A stretch of 64,000 nt of DNA from Novosphingobium sp. G106 (GTDB taxonomy: Bacteria > Pseudomonadota > Alphaproteobacteria > Sphingomonadales > Sphingomonadaceae). Both the position numbers and the translations under genes were made by a program. Under the pieces are notes generated by a model. That model was given only the letters and a program-made list of their open reading frames with translations. It did no database searches and was not told the DNA's origin. Location: the NCBI RefSeq assembly GCF_019075875.1, contig NZ_JAHOOZ010000001.1, forward strand, positions 4,030,001 through 4,094,000, given 5' to 3'. Shown here one piece after another: positions 1 through 8,736 of this stretch (the stretch's first letter is position 1; each line of letters begins with the position of its first letter).

Positions 1-2
1 GT

Positions 3-488
3 AGCGAGAGCCGCACAGCATCGGGCAGGCTGCGCGACGAGCTCATCGCCGCTGGCGCCCCGGAAACCGAAACCGGCATGGTCGCACACGTGTTCGACAT
101 GGACGGGGCGGTCGGGCTTTCCAGCCTGGCGCGGGACATCGGCGTGACTGCGCCGGCACTGACGGCAGCCTTCATCGACCTCGGCACCCGACTAGGGCTC
201 GACTGGGCGCAGGGCACCGCGGTGCGGCTGAACCCGTCGGATAGCTGGGAGCGGCTACTCGTCGCCGGCCTGTCGCGCGACTTCCAGCAAATGCGGCTCG
301 ATTTCCTGCGCCGCTCGATCGCCGGAAAGAAGGACCCCGTGGCCATTGTCGACACCTGGGCCGCAGCGCAGGCCGGCGCGATCCGCCAGTTCCGCGCGAC
401 GATAGCCCGCGCGCAGTCTGCGGTCGCGGTCTCACCGGCGATCCTGGCCCAGCTCGCCACGCAGGCACGCAACCTGCTGGCGCGATGA
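3..488 (+). CDS. NAD-specific glutamate dehydrogenase, C-terminal end (partial)
   Basis: The reading frame is open from the left edge to a TGA at 486-488, so only the last 161 residues are present. The sequence (LGLDWAQ, then NPSDSWERLLVAGL and DFQQMRLDFL) resembles the C-terminal tail of the very large (about 1,500-1,600 aa) bacterial NAD-dependent glutamate dehydrogenases, which deaminate glutamate to 2-oxoglutarate. The catalytic core lies outside the window, so the call rests on the tail alone. The ATG at 78 is internal to this frame and not a start. The gene is followed after 81 bases by an unrelated flavoprotein on the same strand. Confidence 0.75.
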   Translation, partial: SESRTASGRLRDELIAAGAPETETGMVAHVFDMDGAVGLSSLARDIGVTAPALTAAFIDLGTRLGLDWAQGTAVRLNPSDSWERLLVAGLSRDFQQMRLDFLRRSIAGKKDPVAIVDTWAAAQAGAIRQFRATIARAQSAVAVSPAILAQLATQARNLLAR

Positions 489-569
489 CTCGCCTTTTGT
501 GATCCATAAAGGCTCATAGGTGCGCGACGCCCCATTGACGCGCGGCGAAAATTCGCCAATCGAGCGGCC

Positions 570-1793
570 ATGGAACAAGCAGATGTCGTCATTGTGGGAG
601 CGGGTCATGGCGGGGCGCAGTGCGCCATCGCCTTGCGCCAGGGCGGATTTACCGGATCGATCGTGATGATCGGGCGCGAGCCCGAGCCGCCTTACGAGCG
701 CCCGCCGCTGTCGAAGGAATATTTCGCCCGCGAGAAGACCTTCGACCGGCTCTACATTCGTCCGCCCGCCTTCTGGCATGAGAAGGACGTCACACTTCAC
801 CTCAATGTCGAGGTGACCGCGGTCGATCCGGCGAAGAAGGAACTGAGCCTGTCGAACGGTCAGGGCCTGACCTACGGCAAGCTGGTCTGGGCGACCGGTG
901 GCGACCCGCGGCGGCTGTCGTGTCCGGGGTCTGACCTCGCCGGCCTGCACGCCGTCCGCACCCGCGCCGACTGCGACCAGTTGATGGGCGAGATCGACGG
1001 CGGCGTGAAGAACATCGTCGTCATCGGCGGCGGCTACATCGGGCTCGAAGCGGCGGCCGTGCTGACCAAGCTCGGCTGCAAGGTGACCCTGCTCGAAGCC
1101 CTGCCGCGCGTTTTGGCGCGCGTCGCGGGCGAGCAGCTTTCGGCCTTCTACGAAAAGGAACACCGCGATCACGGCGTCGACCTGCGCACCGGCGTTGCGG
1201 TCGAAGGGCTGGTTGGTGAAGGCCGCGTCTCGGGCGTGCAGCTGGCTGACGGCACCGTACTGCCGGCCGACGCGGTGATCGTCGGCATCGGCATCGTCCC
1301 CGCTGTGGGGGCACTGATCGCCGCCGGAGCCTCGGGCGGCAACGGCGTCGACATCGACGAATACTGCCGCACCTCGCTGCCCGACATCTATGCCATCGGC
1401 GACTGCGCCGCTTTCGCCGCCGACTACGCCGGCGGCACAGTGATGCGCGTCGAATCGGTGCAGAACGCCAACGACCAGGCGACCTGCGTGGCCAAGGCGA
1501 TCCTCGGCGACGAGCATCCCTACAAGGCCTTCCCCTGGTTCTGGTCGAACCAGTATGACCTGCGCCTGCAGACCGCCGGCCTCTCGGTGGGCTACGACCA
1601 GACCGTGCTGCGCGGCGATCCCGACGCGCGCTCGTTCTCGGTGGTCTATCTCAAGGGCGGCAAGGTCATCGCGCTAGACTGCGTCAACATGGTCAAGGAC
1701 TATGTCCAGGGCCGCAAGCTGGTTGAAACCGGGGCAAGCCCGGACTTGGCTCAGCTCGCCGACGCGAACGTGCCGCTGAAGGAACTGCTCTGA
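570..1793 (+). CDS. FAD-dependent ferredoxin/rubredoxin reductase-like oxidoreductase
   Basis: The 407-residue protein has the layout of putidaredoxin/rhodocoxin reductases, which pass electrons from NAD(P)H through FAD to a small iron-sulfur protein. An FAD-binding GxGxxG lies at residues 10-15, followed by the [11 protein letters not shown] stretch typical of this group. A second dinucleotide motif (IGGGYIGLE) for NAD(P)H is near residues 150-158, and DIYAIGDCA, which closes the FAD site, is near 272-280. Length is normal. No ferredoxin or P450 gene adjoins it, so its redox partner cannot be told. The ATG at 570 follows the glutamate dehydrogenase by 81 bases; no strong ribosome binding site is visible. 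Confidence 0.85.
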   Translation: MEQADVVIVGAGHGGAQCAIALRQGGFTGSIVMIGREPEPPYERPPLSKEYFAREKTFDRLYIRPPAFWHEKDVTLHLNVEVTAVDPAKKELSLSNGQGLTYGKLVWATGGDPRRLSCPGSDLAGLHAVRTRADCDQLMGEIDGGVKNIVVIGGGYIGLEAAAVLTKLGCKVTLLEALPRVLARVAGEQLSAFYEKEHRDHGVDLRTGVAVEGLVGEGRVSGVQLADGTVLPADAVIVGIGIVPAVGALIAAGASGGNGVDIDEYCRTSLPDIYAIGDCAAFAADYAGGTVMRVESVQNANDQATCVAKAILGDEHPYKAFPWFWSNQYDLRLQTAGLSVGYDQTVLRGDPDARSFSVVYLKGGKVIALDCVNMVKDYVQGRKLVETGASPDLAQLADANVPLKELL

Positions 1794-1820
1794 ACCGTGC
1801 GCCTCGGTGCGCCGGCGAGG

Positions 1821-3273
1821 CTACAGGAAAAAATCATCCGCCGTCAGGGCACTGACCCCGAGCCTGAGCATAAAGTCCGTCTTGCCGTCGCCATTGATGT
1901 CGGCGCTGATATGACCATATGCATCGTAGCGTAACTGCCCGGCGACTTTGCCGAACTGCGCTGAGCCGATGAACGTGAAGCTGTCATTTGTCGCGGCACC
2001 ATTGGCCGAATTGGCGTCGATGGCGGACAGGTCGATCCTGTCACCCGCGCCGAAGTCCCAGATCTCGTCGGCCGATTGCGCTGTTCTGCCGCTGTCGCCA
2101 CGGCTGAATACGAAAGTATCGGCGCCGGCGCCGCCTTCCAACCGATCGACGCCAACCCCGCCGATCAGGATATCGTCCCCTTGGCCGCCCATGAGAAAAT
2201 CGTCGCCGCCGCCGCCCAGGATACGATCGGACGATGCCGAACCAATGATCGTGTCGTCACCGGTGCGCCCGTCGATCCGGGCGATGCCCGCTAAGGTCAC
2301 GCCCGACAGGTCGATGGTGTCGTCCTCTCACGGCGCCCGCGATGATCACGTTGGCATAGCCATTGCCGTCGATTGCTTCGATGCCGACGATGCTGATGTC
2401 CCGATAGTCCGAAACGTCGAAGGTCCAGTTGATCGTCACGTTGTTCGCAGTGGCGCGGATCGTGTCTAAGCCTTCCCCGCCGTCGAAATCGGCGACGACG
2501 TTGCCTTTTACCCAGAAGACGTCGTTCCCGGTGCCGCCATCCAGCGTGTCCGCGCCGCCATTGCCTTCGATGATGTCATCCCCGGCTCCGCCGCTGATAA
2601 CGTTTGCATAGCGGCCGCCCGCGAGCACGTCGGCATGGGCCGATCCGATAAGGTTGCCGATATAATAGAATCTGTCGCCAGCCGCTTCGCCATAGCTTCC
2701 GCCTTTGGTCAGCAGGCTGGCCGAGACGCCAGAAGCCGCATCGGCATAGGTCACGGTGTTGACACCGCCTGGCCCGCCCATGCGATCGGCACCTTTACCG
2801 CCGTTGAAGAGATCGTCGTACGCGGTTCCGACGAGAACATCGTCGCGGTCGGTACCGATGAATATCTCATAGCTGCCGCTAATCGAAACGGTGAGAACAC
2901 CGTAATCGCTCAGCCCATGCGCATCGATCACTCTGTATTCCACGCCGTCGAGTTGCGTGTCACCCTGCCGCAACGCGAGGGTGTTGAGGCTGGAGTTATC
3001 CAGCGCATAGGTCCAACTTCCATCGGCCTTGACGAAGAATTTGCCGAACATGCAAACGAAGATCGTGCCCTGATCCGTAACCGGATTGGGCTCAAACGGA
3101 CCACGGAAGACATCCGACACGATCAGCCGCTCGTCCGGATCGGATGCGAGATCAGGATCGGTATCGTTTGCCAGCAGATTACCTGAAAGCAGGGCAACGC
3201 TGCCCTGGACCAGGCTACCACCTTGATCCTCGACCGCGAGCGGCGCGCTATTCACCGTGCGCTCCACGCGCAA
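1821..3273 (-). pseudogene. RTX calcium-binding repeat protein, frameshifted and lacking a clear start
   Basis: Two reading frames make up one protein: an N-terminal part with a cadherin/VCBS-like segment (NSAPLAVEDQ to LLANDTDPD) and a C-terminal part with GGxGxDxL hemolysin-type calcium-binding nonapeptides, as in type I secreted proteins. They meet at base 2330. Removing one A there restores a continuous frame (AGAGEDDTIDLSG) of 483 codons. No ATG is found at the 5' end: the first possible start is a TTG at 3273 and the frame is open back to a stop at 3379-3381, so the N-terminus may be truncated. It is either a decaying gene or a sequencing error plus an unusual start. No type I exporter adjoins it. 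Confidence 0.65.
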
Positions 3274-3500
3274 AATCGATCCGCTCCGGCGACATGCGCC
3301 GGTTCCGCAAACACAAGAGCATTGCTTGTCGCCCCCAAGCCCCGGCGATCGGAGAATTTCCGATGGCCGTCGGAAGGCTCACCACATCGGCGTGAAGCTT
3401 TGATGTCGAAAAGGAGATGCCGCGGACCTAAGCCATAGCGCGCATTGACCGCCTGATGCGGCTGGCCGACGCTCGGCCGGTTGCAACAGGAGGTTCACAC
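3274..3500. other. Intergenic region between divergent RTX remnant and RidA-like gene
   Basis: These 227 bases separate the broken RTX gene (leftward) from the RidA-like gene (rightward). The only clear element is a strong ribosome binding site, AGGAGG at 3489-3494, seven bases before the ATG at 3501. The left part stays open in the RTX frame for about 100 bases, which may be a decayed N-terminus of that gene. I see no terminator or RNA gene. Confidence 0.4.
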
Positions 3501-3975
3501 ATGCGCACTGCCTTGCTTGCGGGTTTCGCCGCGGTAACCGCCCTTGGCCTGCCCTCTGCCGCCCGGGCCGAGAACGTGCATTTGCCGGTCATCCGTCCCC
3601 CCTGCTCCCGCGGACGCGCCGGCCAATCCGGGTCCGCCGTTCAGTGCAGCGGTGCAGGCGGGCGACACGCTCTATATCTCGGGTTCCACCGACACCGACC
3701 CGGCCACCGGCAAGCCTTTCACCGATCCAAGGGCGGGCGCAAAGTCGCTGCTCGACGGTCTGACGCGCACGCTCACGCGCGCCGGTATGACGATGGACGA
3801 TCTCGTCTGGGTCCAGGTTTTCGCCACCGACCTCGGCAACTATGCCGCGTTCAACGAGGTCTATCGCACCTACTTCAAGGGGCCGCTGCCCGCCCGTGCC
3901 TTTCTCGGCGCGGGGAGCCTGCTTAACGGCGCCAACTTCGAGATCATGGGCACGGCGGTAAAGGCGAAGAAATAG
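3501..3975 (+). CDS. Exported RidA-family (YjgF/YER057c) protein, frameshifted
   Basis: RidA-family proteins hydrolyse reactive enamine/imine intermediates or act on related small molecules. The ATG at 3501 has a good AGGAGG upstream and begins a signal peptide ending in SAARA. The frame then breaks in a run of six C (3597-3602). Dropping one C gives a continuous 157-residue protein that continues [11 protein letters not shown], then [18 protein letters not shown], a typical RidA core, and ends at 3975. Its export is unusual because most RidA proteins are cytosolic. The 3' end overlaps the end of the convergent queG by 32 bases. The shift is probably a homopolymer error but is not proven. Confidence 0.7.
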
Positions 3976-5029
3976 TGCGGTCAGAGAGCGCGGCGGCGGC
4001 CCAGTCCGCCGCTTCGGCGACTACCGGATCTGGATCGCGGCGCAGCGTCTCTACCTGCGCCCGCAAGCCCGCGTCGCCACTGTTCCCCGCCGCGATCAGG
4101 CAGTTGCGCACGAAACGGTCGCGGCCGATCCGCTTGATCGGCGAGCCGGAAAACAGCGCGCGGAAGCCGGCATCGTCGAGCGACAACAGTTCGGCCAGCT
4201 TCGGCGCAACCAGTTCGGCGCGCGGCAGGAAGGCGCGCATCGCTGCTGCATCCTGGGCGAACTTGTTCCATGGGCAAACCGCCAGGCAATCGTCGCAGCC
4301 GTAGATGCGGTTGCCCATGGCCGCGCGGAACTCGTCGGGGATCGGACCCTTGTGTTCGATCGTCAGGTAGCTGATGCAGCGGCGGGCATCGAGCCGGTAG
4401 GGCGCGGGAAAGGCCTCGGTCGGGCAGGCATCCTGGCAAGCCTGGCAGGTGCCGCACCGGTCCTCGCCCGACTCGTCCACGGGCAGGTCCAGCGTCGTGT
4501 AGATCGCGCCGAGGAACAGCCAGGAGCCGTGTTCGCGGCTGACGAGGTTGGTATGCTTGCCCTGCCAGCCGAGCCCCGCCGCCTCGCCCAGCGGCTTTTC
4601 CATGACCGGTGCCGTATCGACGAAGACCTTGACCCCGATATCGCCAAGCCCGCGCTTCTTCGCGGCTTCGACCAGCCAGCGCGCCAGCGCCTTGAGCGCC
4701 TTCTTGACGACGTCGTGGTAGTCCTTGCCCTGGGCATAGACCGATATCCGCGCCCGGTCTGGATGGTCCGCCAGCGCCAGCGGATCGCTGGCAGGCGCAT
4801 AGCTCATGCCGAGGCCGACCACGCTGCGCGCCTCGGGCCAGAGCCCTTGCGGCGAGCGGCGGTGGTGCGCGCGCTCCTCCATCCAACCCATCGAGCCGTG
4901 CATGCCCTCGGCCAGCCAGGTCTCGAGCCGAGCCGCCGCACGCGCATTCTCGGCCGCCGGCGCAATGCCGAAGGCGGCGAAGCCCAGCCGCTCCGCCTCC
5001 GCCGCGAGATCGGTGCGCAACGTGGCCAT
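3944..5029 (-). CDS. queG: Epoxyqueuosine reductase QueG
   Basis: QueG reduces epoxyqueuosine to queuosine in tRNA, the last step of queuosine synthesis, using cobalamin and two [4Fe-4S] clusters. The 361-residue product carries the two ferredoxin-type cysteine sets [12 protein letters not shown] (about residue 190-200) and [12 protein letters not shown] (about 242-252), and the family signature [20 protein letters not shown]. Length is normal. I chose the ATG at 5029; a TTG at 5047 would add six residues. It is convergent with the RidA-like gene, overlapping by 32 bases, and divergent from the ABC transporter genes. Confidence 0.93.
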   Translation of the reverse strand: MATLRTDLAAEAERLGFAAFGIAPAAENARAAARLETWLAEGMHGSMGWMEERAHHRRSPQGLWPEARSVVGLGMSYAPASDPLALADHPDRARISVYAQGKDYHDVVKKALKALARWLVEAAKKRGLGDIGVKVFVDTAPVMEKPLGEAAGLGWQGKHTNLVSREHGSWLFLGAIYTTLDLPVDESGEDRCGTCQACQDACPTEAFPAPYRLDARRCISYLTIEHKGPIPDEFRAAMGNRIYGCDDCLAVCPWNKFAQDAAAMRAFLPRAELVAPKLAELLSLDDAGFRALFSGSPIKRIGRDRFVRNCLIAAGNSGDAGLRAQVETLRRDPDPVVAEAADWAAAALSDRTISSPLPPCP

Positions 5030-5081
5030 GGCTGCGGCGTTAACCAACTTTGCTGACGCTCCTATTCACAAGCCGCGGCTA

Positions 5082-6095
5082 ATGCCGCAGACCATGAGGA
5101 TGGACCTAGGTGATTGGGCCCCCACGGGCAATGAGAGCGCAGAAAAGGCGGTAGCCGGCAGGCCGCTCGCCATCGAGGCCCGCGGCCTCGTCAAGCGCTT
5201 CGACGGCTTCACAGCGGTGGACGGCGTCGACCTGTCGGTGCCCGAGGGCGCGATCTACGGCATTCTCGGCCCCAACGGCGCGGGCAAGACCACGACCCTG
5301 CGCATGCTGCTGGGCATCATCGATCCCGACGAGGGCCTGCGCCGGCTGCTCGGCGCCGATCGGCCGCATGACGTCGCCCATGCCGTCGGCTACCTGCCCG
5401 AGGAGCGCGGGCTATATCCGGCGATGAAGGCCTATGAGGCGATCGCCTTCGTCGGCGCACTGCGTGGCCTACCGCTGGCCGAGGGCCGCAAGCGCGGCAA
5501 GGCGCTGCTCGAGGAGCATGGCCTGGGCTATGCGATCGACCGTCAGATCCGCCAGCTGTCCAAGGGCATGGCCCAGCAGGTGCAGATCCTCGCGACGCTG
5601 GTCCACGAGCCGCGGCTGGTGATCTTCGACGAGCCGTTCTCGGGCCTCGACGCGCTCAACCAGGGCAAGCTCGAAAAAATGATGCGCGGACTGGCCGAGA
5701 AGGGCACGACGGTGATCTTCTCGACCCACGTCATCGCCCATGCCGAACGACTCTGCGACGAGGTCGCGATCATCGCCGGTGGCAAGGTGCCGTTCGCCGG
5801 CCCGGTCGACGTCGCGCGCGATCGCATTCGCCCGCAAGTACGGCTGGAAACGCGGGCCGACGACGGCCCCTGGCGCGCCGGATTCCCGGCCGATGCCCGG
5901 CGCGAGGGGCGGTTCTGGCATTTCACCCTGCCCGACACGGGCATCGAGCCGCTGCTGCGTGCGCTGATCGAGGGCGAGGCGGGCATCCTCTCGCTGTCGA
6001 TCGAGCGCGCCGGGTTGCATGATGCCTTCGTTGCCATTGCCGGCGAGGCCGCAGCCAAGGCGCTGGAAGAAGAAGGGCCGGAGGAAACGCGATGA
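5082..6095 (+). CDS. ABC transporter ATP-binding protein (NatA-like exporter)
   Basis: This is the ATPase of an ABC-2 type exporter. Walker A is GPNGAGKTT (about residue 63-71), the signature is LSKGMAQQVQ (about 158), Walker B is LVIFDEP (about 178), and the H-loop follows in STHV. A C-terminal extension of about 90 residues follows the nucleotide-binding domain, as in NatA-type proteins. The start is uncertain: ATGs at 5082, 5094 and 5100 are all in frame and none has a convincing ribosome binding site. The stop overlaps the start of the permease in an ATGA arrangement, so the two are translationally coupled. The substrate is unknown; Na+ or drug export are possibilities from family knowledge only. 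Confidence 0.9.
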   Translation: MPQTMRMDLGDWAPTGNESAEKAVAGRPLAIEARGLVKRFDGFTAVDGVDLSVPEGAIYGILGPNGAGKTTTLRMLLGIIDPDEGLRRLLGADRPHDVAHAVGYLPEERGLYPAMKAYEAIAFVGALRGLPLAEGRKRGKALLEEHGLGYAIDRQIRQLSKGMAQQVQILATLVHEPRLVIFDEPFSGLDALNQGKLEKMMRGLAEKGTTVIFSTHVIAHAERLCDEVAIIAGGKVPFAGPVDVARDRIRPQVRLETRADDGPWRAGFPADARREGRFWHFTLPDTGIEPLLRALIEGEAGILSLSIERAGLHDAFVAIAGEAAAKALEEEGPEETR

Positions 6096-7339
6096 CCACT
6101 CCCGTCCAATCCGGTCGCCTGTCGACGCTGGCCGCCGCGCTGGTCGTCGCCCGGCGCGATTTCGGCGCGGTCCTGTTCAGCCGCAGCTTCATCTTCTTCC
6201 TGCTGGGCCCGCTGTTCCCCGTGATCATCGCGATGACCGCCGGCAACATTGGCCAGAAGGTGCAGGAGAATGCAGCGCAGCCCGTGCTCGGCATCGCGAT
6301 GCAGGCAGCCGATGCCGATGCGATGATCGCGGCGCGGCGCAAGCTCGATCCACGGATAGGCGCGAGCCTGCCCGAATTCGTCGTGGTCAAGCGATTGGCC
6401 CCCGGCGAGGCTTTCGACGCCACCACTGCGCTCAGCGGCAAGGGAGCCAATCTCGCCGCGATTGCCAGCGGCCCGCTTTCAGCGCCGGTGCTCACGGGTC
6501 CGACGGGGCGCATCGAGTGGTGGAAAGGCCCCGTTTCACTCGTCGCTGCAGAGGCCCTGGGCCGCGGACCGAAGAGCTATCCCGAGGTCTGGCTGTCGGG
6601 CACCAACGCCAATACCACGGCCGACCAGCACGAGGATCGCACGCGCACCGCCCAGGCCGGGCAGACGCTGCTGTTCTTGCTGACCATGCTGCTCGCCGGC
6701 ATGGTGCTCTCCAACCTTGTCGAGGAGAAAGGCAACAAGATCATCGAGATCCTGGCGGCGGCGATCCCGATGGAGGCGGTGTTCTTCGGCAAGCTGTTCG
6801 CCATGCTGGCGGTATCGCTGGTGGCGATCTGCGTCTGGGGCACGGCGGGCGGCGCGGTGATGCTGGCGGGCGCGCAGGCGCTCGGGCCGGTGGCGGCGCC
6901 GGCGGTCGGCTGGCCGGCGTTCCTGGCGCTGGGGGGGATCTATTTCACGATGGCCTATCTGCTGATCGGATCGGTCTTCCTCGCGATCGGCTCGATGGCG
7001 ACGACGGTCCGCGAAGTGCAGACGCTGTCGCTGCCCGCGACCATGCTCCAGCTCTTCGTGTTCCTCTTCGCCACCTATGCGATGAGCCGGCCGAACAGCG
7101 CGGTCGAACTGGCCGCGATCGTACTGCCCTTCAGCTCGCCCTTCGCCATGCTGGCGCGGGCGGCACAGGATGGGGCGATCTGGCCGCACCTGGCGGCGAT
7201 CGCCTGGCAGGTGCTGTGGGTGCTGCTGCTGGTGCGCGCCGGTTCGCGGCTGTTCCGCACGCGGGTGATGAAGTCGGGCTCGGCGGGCGCAGCGCCCAAG
7301 CGCGGACTGTTCGGCCGGCGCAAGGCCGCCCGCGCCTAG
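6092..7339 (+). CDS. ABC-2 type transporter permease
   Basis: The 415-residue membrane protein starts four bases inside the ATPase gene. One membrane segment lies near the N-terminus (SFIFFLLGPLFPVIIAM, about residues 31-47), followed by a soluble loop of about 130 residues. About five hydrophobic segments lie between residues 185 and 400, including LVEEKGNKIIEILAAAIP, a stretch typical of NatB/ABC-2 permeases. This topology with a large extracytoplasmic loop matches NatB-like exporters. It forms a two-gene operon with the ATPase; the transported compound cannot be told. Confidence 0.88.
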   Translation: MTTPVQSGRLSTLAAALVVARRDFGAVLFSRSFIFFLLGPLFPVIIAMTAGNIGQKVQENAAQPVLGIAMQAADADAMIAARRKLDPRIGASLPEFVVVKRLAPGEAFDATTALSGKGANLAAIASGPLSAPVLTGPTGRIEWWKGPVSLVAAEALGRGPKSYPEVWLSGTNANTTADQHEDRTRTAQAGQTLLFLLTMLLAGMVLSNLVEEKGNKIIEILAAAIPMEAVFFGKLFAMLAVSLVAICVWGTAGGAVMLAGAQALGPVAAPAVGWPAFLALGGIYFTMAYLLIGSVFLAIGSMATTVREVQTLSLPATMLQLFVFLFATYAMSRPNSAVELAAIVLPFSSPFAMLARAAQDGAIWPHLAAIAWQVLWVLLLVRAGSRLFRTRVMKSGSAGAAPKRGLFGRRKAARA

Positions 7340-7399
7340 TTGACATCGCGCCGGGACAACCGATCTTCTGGGGACAGTATCCCCCGGAGAACGCGCCCC

Positions 7400-7891
7400 A
7401 TGTCCCAACACCTCGATCGCCGCAGCTTCGTGACATGGCTCGCCGCTTCGGCCGCGCTTCCCGCATTGGCCGCCTGCGGCAGCGGCACCGCCTCGGCCGC
7501 CGCCTATCCGGTCAGCTACAGCGAGGCTGAATGGCGCAAGCGGCTGACGCCCGCCCAGTTCCACATCCTGCGCGAGAAGGGCACCGAGCGCCCCGGCACC
7601 TCGCCGCTGCTGAACGAGCACCGCCGCGGCACTTTCGTCTGCGCGGCGGACGGCAATCCGCTGTTCTCCTCGACCACCAAGTTCGAGAGCGGCACGGGCT
7701 GGCCGAGCTTCTACCGCCCCCTGCCGCGCGGGATCGGTACGTCGCGCGATTTCGATCTGGGAATGGTCCGCACCGAAGTGCACTGCGCGCGCTGCGGCGG
7801 CCATCTCGGCCACGTGTTCGACGACGGTCCGGCGCCGACCGGGCTGCGCTATTGCATGAACGGCGACGCGATGGCGTTCCGCGCCGGCTAG
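7400..7891 (+). CDS. msrB: Peptide-methionine (R)-S-oxide reductase MsrB, predicted Tat lipoprotein
   Basis: MsrB reduces methionine-R-sulfoxide in oxidised proteins. The 163-residue product begins with a twin-arginine signal (DRRSFVTWLAAS) followed by a lipobox LAAC, so it is predicted to be exported folded and anchored as a lipoprotein. The MsrB core follows, with catalytic cysteine C152 in RYCMNG. Of the four zinc cysteines usual in this family, C81, C129 and C132 are present, but the partner of C81 is D84 (CAAD instead of CxxC), so the zinc site looks incomplete. The ATG at 7400 is chosen because the signal peptide starts there; the frame is open upstream. A lipoprotein MsrA lies 11 kb away. 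Confidence 0.9.
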   Translation: MSQHLDRRSFVTWLAASAALPALAACGSGTASAAAYPVSYSEAEWRKRLTPAQFHILREKGTERPGTSPLLNEHRRGTFVCAADGNPLFSSTTKFESGTGWPSFYRPLPRGIGTSRDFDLGMVRTEVHCARCGGHLGHVFDDGPAPTGLRYCMNGDAMAFRAG

Positions 7892-7897
7892 GTCACC

Positions 7898-8551
7898 TCA
7901 GGCGAAGCGCCGGGGCGAGGCCTGTGCGGCGGGCGCGACGATCGGCTGCAACTGGGCGGCCAGCTTGGCCAATTCCTCGAAGCTGAAGACCTGCTGGAAG
8001 ACGAGGCCATAGGCGCTGCGCGAGCGCCAGCAGACATTGCCGACGATCGTCGGCAGGCCTTTCACGGTGAAGTGGACCTTCTGGCGGATCGCCAGCGGCA
8101 GAGTGGTTTCGATGCGAGCGCCTTCGCGCGACAGGTCGCGCACGGTCGCCTCGCCGCTCTCGCCATCGGCGGTGATCCTTGCTGGGAATTCCAGCCGCAA
8201 TCGCAGCGCGCGTTTGGGATAGGGACTGGCCTCGGCGATGAAATTCTTGACCTCGATCCAGTCGGCAAAGCGGAAGCCGGCGTGGTCCGCGGCTTCCCAG
8301 ACGCGGTCGAGATCGTAGCGCTCGCCGGTGCTGAGCTCGAGCGAGAAGCGCTGGACGGGCGGCAGCTTGTGGAAGATGCGCAGCCTCACGCCGCTCGCCG
8401 AGACGTCGCGGATGATGCAGAGATATTCGGCGCCTTCGCAGATCAGCTTCGCGCTGCGGATCAGTAGAGTGAAGCGCGGCGCCGAGCGCAGTTCTTCGAC
8501 CGAGAGCTCGGCAGCGTTTTCGGCAGCTGGATTGCGGCTCAAATCTTCCAT
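7898..8551 (-). CDS. PilZ-domain protein with two PilZ-like segments
   Basis: PilZ domains bind cyclic di-GMP and control motility, surface polysaccharide or cell-cycle functions. The 217-residue protein shows two related segments. The first has RSAPRF and later DVSASGVRLR. The second has RLRLEFPARI and DLSREGARIE. These resemble the RxxxR and D/NxSxxG motifs; the second segment's arginine motif is weaker, so it may not bind ligand. The ATG at 8551 is preferred to a GTG 42 bases upstream. It is convergent with msrB (six bases apart), and nothing in the neighbourhood shows its target. Confidence 0.8.
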   Translation of the reverse strand: MEDLSRNPAAENAAELSVEELRSAPRFTLLIRSAKLICEGAEYLCIIRDVSASGVRLRIFHKLPPVQRFSLELSTGERYDLDRVWEAADHAGFRFADWIEVKNFIAEASPYPKRALRLRLEFPARITADGESGEATVRDLSREGARIETTLPLAIRQKVHFTVKGLPTIVGNVCWRSRSAYGLVFQQVFSFEELAKLAAQLQPIVAPAAQASPRRFA

Positions 8552-8681
8552 CTTGCACCCGATCAAGCGCAGTCCGGCAGCCCCCTGGCGCACGCAGACG
8601 CGGTTAATATCGAGTGACGATAGGCTATGTGGCCTAACGGGCCATTAATCCCACCGCAATTTTTGAGACCGATTTGGACAA

Positions 8682-8715
8682 GAAAAGGCCCGGCTGCGAC
8701 CTGCGCAACCGGGCC
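8682..8715 (-). terminator. Rho-independent terminator of the TonB receptor gene
   Basis: Read on the minus strand, a seven-base-pair stem (GGCCCGG at 8709-8715 with CCGGGCC at 8687-8693) is followed directly by TTTTCTT. It lies 21 bases past the receptor stop codon. Confidence 0.8.
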
Positions 8716-8736
8716 ATATTCTATAGAACGGTCAGA

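Noticed and set aside
7847..7870. Selenocysteine in MsrB
   Set aside because: The active-site codon is TGC (Cys), so no in-frame TGA is present.
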